In this document: positions 60,986-64,000 of the stretch, piece after piece
How positions within the stretch are numbered: the first letter of the stretch is position 1
How the letters are laid out: every line of letters begins with the position of its first letter
From: JBFONV01 sp040779335
GTDB lineage: Bacteria; Pseudomonadota; Gammaproteobacteria; Enterobacterales; Alteromonadaceae
Length of the DNA: 64,000 bases
NCBI GenBank assembly: GCA_040779335.1
Contig: JBFONV010000006.1
Span: forward strand, 1 to 64,000
Direction of reading: 5' to 3'
The notes under the pieces: generated by a model
What the model was told of the DNA's origin: nothing
The model's input: the letters and a program-made list of their open reading frames with translations, nothing else
The model's database searches: none
Position numbers and translations under genes: made by a program

Positions 60986-61621
60986 TTGGCATCAACAGCA
61001 ATAAATTTACATAGAGCGACTTTTACCATTAGCGCCCCCGATATTCGCAAACTCCCTGCAGACGTAGGTATTGAAGTTGCGTTTGCCGGCCGCTCTAACG
61101 CGGGAAAATCAAGTGCCCTCAACACTCTCACCAATCAGAAAGGTTTAGCACGTACCAGTAAAACGCCTGGCCGTACTCAGCTGATCAACGTGTTTGAAAT
61201 TGCAGAAAACAAGCGTCTCATTGATTTACCTGGATACGGTTTTGCCAAAGTGCCATTAGAAATGAAAAAGAAATGGCAAAAAGCCTTAGGTGAATACCTA
61301 GAGAAACGTGATTGTTTGAAAGGTTTAGTGGTACTCATGGATATTAGACATCCATTAAAAGATCTTGATTTTGATCTGATCAATTGGGCAGCCGAAGGGA
61401 ATTTACCCGTTTTAGCACTGTTAACAAAATCAGATAAATTGTCGCAAGGTAAGCAAAGTGCCGAAGTGCTAAAAGTAAAAAAAGAACTCGCTAAACTTAA
61501 TGCCGACATAAAAGTACAAGCTTTTTCATCGCTCAAACGTTCAGGTGTTGATCAAGCCACCGCCGTTATCAACCAATGGTTTTTACAAGAACTAGACGAA
61601 GCGGAAGTTTCAGCAGAATAA
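60986..61621 (+). CDS. engB: Ribosome biogenesis GTP-binding protein EngB (YihA/YsxC)
   Basis: This essential GTPase, of 211 residues, helps assemble the large ribosomal subunit. G1 is GRSNAGKSS near residue 37. G2 contains SKTPGRTQLINVF, G3 is DLPGYGFAKV, G4 is LLTKSDKL and G5 is AFSSLKRSG. The length is normal. Translation begins at TTG 60986 with GAGACAG upstream; no in-frame ATG precedes the conserved start ATFTISAPDIRKLP. The gene is divergent from the cytochrome gene and is followed by a clear terminator. Confidence 0.95.
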   Translation: MASTAINLHRATFTISAPDIRKLPADVGIEVAFAGRSNAGKSSALNTLTNQKGLARTSKTPGRTQLINVFEIAENKRLIDLPGYGFAKVPLEMKKKWQKALGEYLEKRDCLKGLVVLMDIRHPLKDLDFDLINWAAEGNLPVLALLTKSDKLSQGKQSAEVLKVKKELAKLNADIKVQAFSSLKRSGVDQATAVINQWFLQELDEAEVSAE

Positions 61622-61676
61622 TTATCGTGTTAGTACGATAAATATCGCAATAAATCGAGCGATAAAACATTAGAAA

Positions 61677-61700
61677 GACGGGTAGCAATACCCGTTTTTA
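61677..61700 (+). terminator. Rho-independent terminator of engB
   Basis: CGGGTA and TACCCG form a stem with a GCAA tetraloop followed by TTTTTA. It also lies downstream of the convergent VF530 gene. Confidence 0.9.
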
Positions 61701-61732
61701 TCATCAATAACCTAGCTAACCATCACGCTAAA

Positions 61733-62140
61733 TTAGCTGTTTCCCCAAGGATTTGCCGGACCTGAATTTTTTGCTCGGGTAGCGCGCGCTCTTTTTTCTC
61801 GCAGTCGCTCGGCATCTTCAAAACTCAGTTCTTTTGGCTCGCCTACTTTTTGATGAGCAGGAACAATACGATCTCGTGGTGGCAACTGAAATTGCTCATC
61901 ATCTGCCAAAGGTAAATTTTTATATTGATACATATAAAAAGCTTCAACTTTGTCTTTGGCCCAATCGGTTTTTTTGAGGAATTTTAAACTTGATGCAATG
62001 CTTGGGTTGGTTTTAAAACAATTAAGATTTAAATAGGCAAATAGAATTTCCCAGCCATATTGATCAACCAACTCGTTTAACACTTGCTCTAAACTAACGC
62101 CATGCAATGGGTTGTTTTCATATATATTTTTAGTGCTCAT
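61733..62140 (-). CDS. VF530 family DNA-binding protein
   Basis: The 135-residue protein matches the VF530 (DUF2132) family, small alpha-helical proteins with reported DNA-binding ability. The conserved block is NPLHGVSLEQVLNELVDQYGWE followed by LNCFKTNPSIASSLKFLKKTDWAKDKVEAFYMY. The C-terminal half is a charged tail (ERLREKRARATRAKNSG) that is longer than in short members. The start is ATG 62140. It converges with engB. Confidence 0.88.
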   Translation of the reverse strand: MSTKNIYENNPLHGVSLEQVLNELVDQYGWEILFAYLNLNCFKTNPSIASSLKFLKKTDWAKDKVEAFYMYQYKNLPLADDEQFQLPPRDRIVPAHQKVGEPKELSFEDAERLREKRARATRAKNSGPANPWGNS

Positions 62141-62242
62141 GTTAAATATCCAATCAGGGTTTTAAAATTCTTTGAGGGTGAATTATAAATTCGACCCGCT
62201 CAGATAGATAGTCATTCACGTCACAAAACATTAATTTTGACA

Positions 62243-62270
62243 TAAAAAAACCGGTGACATATATCACCGG
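62243..62270 (-). terminator. Terminator of the candidate small RNA
   Basis: On the minus strand CCGGTGA and TCACCGG pair with a 6-base loop, followed by seven T. It is 217 bases from the pilin stop, so it fits the small RNA better than the pilin gene. Confidence 0.85.
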
Positions 62271-62335
62271 CGTATTAGCTATGGGGAAAGCTAGAATTCA
62301 AAAAATTATTACAACAGGCGTTCTTTAAGGGAACG
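62243..62335 (-). ncRNA. Candidate small regulatory RNA (about 93 nt)
   Basis: A free-standing transcription unit lies in the gap between the pilin and VF530 genes. Promoter-like boxes (62341-62370) are followed by a 5' hairpin (CGTTC and GAACG, loop CCTTAAA, at 62335-62319) and an AT-rich single-stranded stretch. A second hairpin (TAGCT and AGCTA, loop TTCCCCAT, 62293-62276) and a strong terminator (62270-62243) complete it. There is no open frame. The C-rich loops could pair with Shine-Dalgarno regions. In E. coli the small RNA Spot 42 also lies near engB, but the sequence does not resemble it. Confidence 0.6.
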
Positions 62336-62340
62336 AATGC

Positions 62341-62370
62341 ATTATAGTGTAAGTACTCTATTAATGTAAA
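62341..62370 (-). promoter_or_regulatory. Promoter of the candidate small RNA
   Basis: TTTACA (62370-62365) and a perfect TATAAT (62346-62341) are separated by 18 bases. Transcription would begin near 62335, right at the base of the first hairpin. Confidence 0.65.
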
Positions 62371-62486
62371 GTCTTTACTCTAATTTTTTATTAATAATTT
62401 TAAGATCAAATTTGTTGGTTATGTGTGACTGTGCTTAATGTTTGAGATTAACAATCAACAAATGAGACTAAGCCATCAGTCGTGAT

Positions 62487-62963
62487 TTAAGTACATTCAC
62501 CAGCTAACATTTCCACATCAAGGTCAGTATTATTATCACCTATCGGCTTCATTCCCTTCACAGGCCTAGAATAACCACATAACCATGAAATAGGGCTGAA
62601 TGGACTTCCTTCAACAACTGCTGGCCTAAAAGATAAAACCTTACCCTGTAAAGGCTGCGGAACTTTATTACCTAACCTGATATGAAAAGCTCCGTTCACA
62701 ACAGTTACACTTGTTATTTTATTTGAAATTAACTTTTCCGCTGACGGCAACCCTGCTTGCTCATTATTTACAGGAAAACTCAAGTGCTCCGCATAGTATT
62801 CTGTAATGGGCTGGCGAATATTACCTGCATAATTATATGCTTCAACAACATGAGCCTTTATTGTATATACTTGATACTGTGGTAATGCTACAGCAGCCAA
62901 AATTCCAATAATAGACACTACTATCATCAATTCAATTAACGTAAATCCTTTCACATTCTTCAT
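62487..62963 (-). CDS. Type IV major pilin-like protein
   Basis: The 158-residue prepilin has a short leader ending in Gly (MKNVKG) and then FTLIELMIVVSIIGILAAVALPQY, with the required Phe at +1 and Glu at +5. The C-terminal globular part holds two cysteines, C130 in SWLCGYSRP and C157 at the end (AGECT). They would form the disulfide loop of type IVa pilins. It would be cut and methylated by PilD and built into a pilus. It overlaps the preceding membrane gene by ATGA. A general pil cluster is not visible in the window. Confidence 0.9.
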   Translation of the reverse strand: MKNVKGFTLIELMIVVSIIGILAAVALPQYQVYTIKAHVVEAYNYAGNIRQPITEYYAEHLSFPVNNEQAGLPSAEKLISNKITSVTVVNGAFHIRLGNKVPQPLQGKVLSFRPAVVEGSPFSPISWLCGYSRPVKGMKPIGDNNTDLDVEMLAGECT

Positions 62964-63799
62964 TCTACGATTGCTCCAAGTTTAAAAATAGGGTCATAAA
63001 TTTGTATGATGTAAAATGCAATTCCTAATGTCACCAAGGTATACATAAAAGTAAACATTCGTTTAGCGTGTTGCCATATAATGAATTCTAATTTTTCCGA
63101 GTGGTGAATGAATAGTGAACTTAGCTCGAAAGATTCATCAAGCCCCATTTCAACCAATGCTGTTATTTTCTTATTAAAGTCATCGTCTACCCTATTTTTT
63201 TCAAGAGGTGTAGTGATGATTTTATTTAGCTTGATAATTTCATTAACGGCTTTTTTAGGTATAAGAAACTTCATTACCTTGCTTGGTAGCCTAACAATTA
63301 AAGTATCAATACTTTTTACATATTTTCTATATGAAAATGTGAACATCAAAGTCAATGTTGAAACTGTTAAACCTAGTACCCACATTGAAGGTATCAAATC
63401 AAACGAGGGATAACTTAAGCTGGGGTACTGAGTAATAAGGTCAGAAAAAGCAGGATATACAAATAGCTTATAAATAGTGATAAAAACAACAAATACCACC
63501 GTTATAGCTTCTAAGTACGTAAGTTTATTAATGATATTTTTATAGACATCTGACGAAGACAAATTCGCAGCTAAATCTATCGATGAAAATATTTGTAATG
63601 TTCTCTGAATATCTTTAATACTGGATAACGTAAAGATTTTATCAAATAGTTCTTTCTGTATTCCTGTTAACTTTTTATCAGAATAAAGAGTGTCTAAATC
63701 AGAATTTTCAAATGATTGATTTGCTTGTTGTAGTGTTGAGTCTTCATTTATTTTCTGAAGAAAATATCTACATTTAAAATGAAATTGCTTCCAGCTCAT
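62960..63799 (-). CDS. GspF/PilC-like inner-membrane protein
   Basis: The protein of about 279 residues resembles the platform protein of type IV pilus and type II secretion systems. It has two central membrane segments (AITVVFVVFITIYKLFVYPAF and SMWVLGLTVSTLTLMFTFSY) and a last one (FTFMYTLVTLGIAFYIIQIYDPIFKLG). That last segment matches the typical GspF end. It is shorter and more divergent than PilC (about 400 residues). The start is ATG 63799 (MSWKQFHFKCRYF) close behind AAGGGA; the frame extends to 63874 without support. Coupling to the pilin gene suggests a dedicated two-gene pilus-like unit. Confidence 0.7.
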   Translation of the reverse strand: MSWKQFHFKCRYFLQKINEDSTLQQANQSFENSDLDTLYSDKKLTGIQKELFDKIFTLSSIKDIQRTLQIFSSIDLAANLSSSDVYKNIINKLTYLEAITVVFVVFITIYKLFVYPAFSDLITQYPSLSYPSFDLIPSMWVLGLTVSTLTLMFTFSYRKYVKSIDTLIVRLPSKVMKFLIPKKAVNEIIKLNKIITTPLEKNRVDDDFNKKITALVEMGLDESFELSSLFIHHSEKLEFIIWQHAKRMFTFMYTLVTLGIAFYIIQIYDPIFKLGAIVE

Positions 63800-63874
63800 A
63801 CATCCCTTTTTATTAATTGATTCCCTATTGTTTAACTGTATATTAAATAGTATACATTCACAATTATTCAGCAA

Positions 63875-64000
63875 AGAGTGAACGAAGCCATTGACTGAAT
63901 CTCAGACAATGTTACTGAAAAATCAAAAAATTCAATTTTAAGCCACTCTTAAAGTCAGAGCTGTATTAGCTCAATAGATGAAATGATCTCAAGCATTATG
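63875..64000. other. Right edge, no gene recognised
   Basis: The last 126 bases are AT-rich and hold no frame I can support. They probably contain the upstream region of the GspF-like gene. Confidence 0.4.

Noticed and set aside
62243..62335. Spot 42 (spf) homologue near engB
   Set aside because: Position is suggestive but neither the 5' region nor the hairpin loops match the enterobacterial RNA, so it is reported only as an unnamed candidate.

Overview
The window looks like a chromosomal piece of a marine gammaproteobacterium of the Alteromonadales, probably close to Colwellia or Thalassotalea. This is inferred from the low GC content, the many c-di-GMP and envelope genes, a FabY-type initiating ketoacyl synthase, a MipA/OmpV - DUF3019 - two-component block, and EngB beside a c4-type cytochrome. 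No rRNA, tRNA, CRISPR array, transposase or phage gene was recognised.

Left flank (1-29683). Peroxide defence (ahpF), a DUF523-DUF1722 protein and a small methyltransferase are followed by three GNAT acetyltransferases in a row. Then come an orphan periplasmic binding protein, a NIT-PAS-GGDEF diguanylate cyclase, an Na+/alanine-glycine symporter, a GAF-GAF-GGDEF-EAL protein and an HDOD-GAF protein. Three M16 metallopeptidase genes lie head to tail, two of them forming an active/inactive pair. After a hydrolase and an M19 dipeptidase lipoprotein there is an ABC efflux operon (ATPase, FtsX-type permease, HlyD adaptor). A decayed copy of the 3' end of the HlyD gene sits about 1.8 kb away.

Accessory region (29684-42193). 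This is an integron gene-cassette array with no integrase in the window. Nearly all cassette genes lie on the minus strand, each followed by an attC site. In + strand reading a site begins with TAACGCC and ends with CTTGTTA. The array is read from its head at about 42.19 kb leftwards. The head carries a promoter-like sequence, a very strong Shine-Dalgarno and a 21-codon leader ORF. The leader runs across the first cassette junction and overlaps the first cassette gene by ATGA. Sites near the head are intact and those past about 34 kb are increasingly degraded. Cargo includes a truncated MreB-like protein, an amidohydrolase, an FMN reductase, a CPBP protease, a PDZ mini-protein, an outer-membrane barrel, a TonB-C lipoprotein, several small membrane proteins, a GNAT, a LysR/DUF1330 pair, LysE, MntP and GrpB.

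Right flank (42194-64000). A secreted S10 carboxypeptidase and a GlxA-type AraC regulator are followed by fabY, which has a near-consensus Fur box in front of it. Next are a chemoreceptor and an envelope module: MipA/OmpV, DUF3019, an outer-membrane barrel, a lipoprotein, an OmpR-type regulator and a histidine kinase. After a HutD protein comes a LetAB/PqiAB-type lipid transport operon, with LetA split into two genes and a LetB of eight MCE domains. A triheme c4-like cytochrome, engB and a VF530 protein follow. On the minus strand after these there is a candidate small RNA with its own promoter and terminator, then a type IV pilin gene and a GspF/PilC-like membrane gene.
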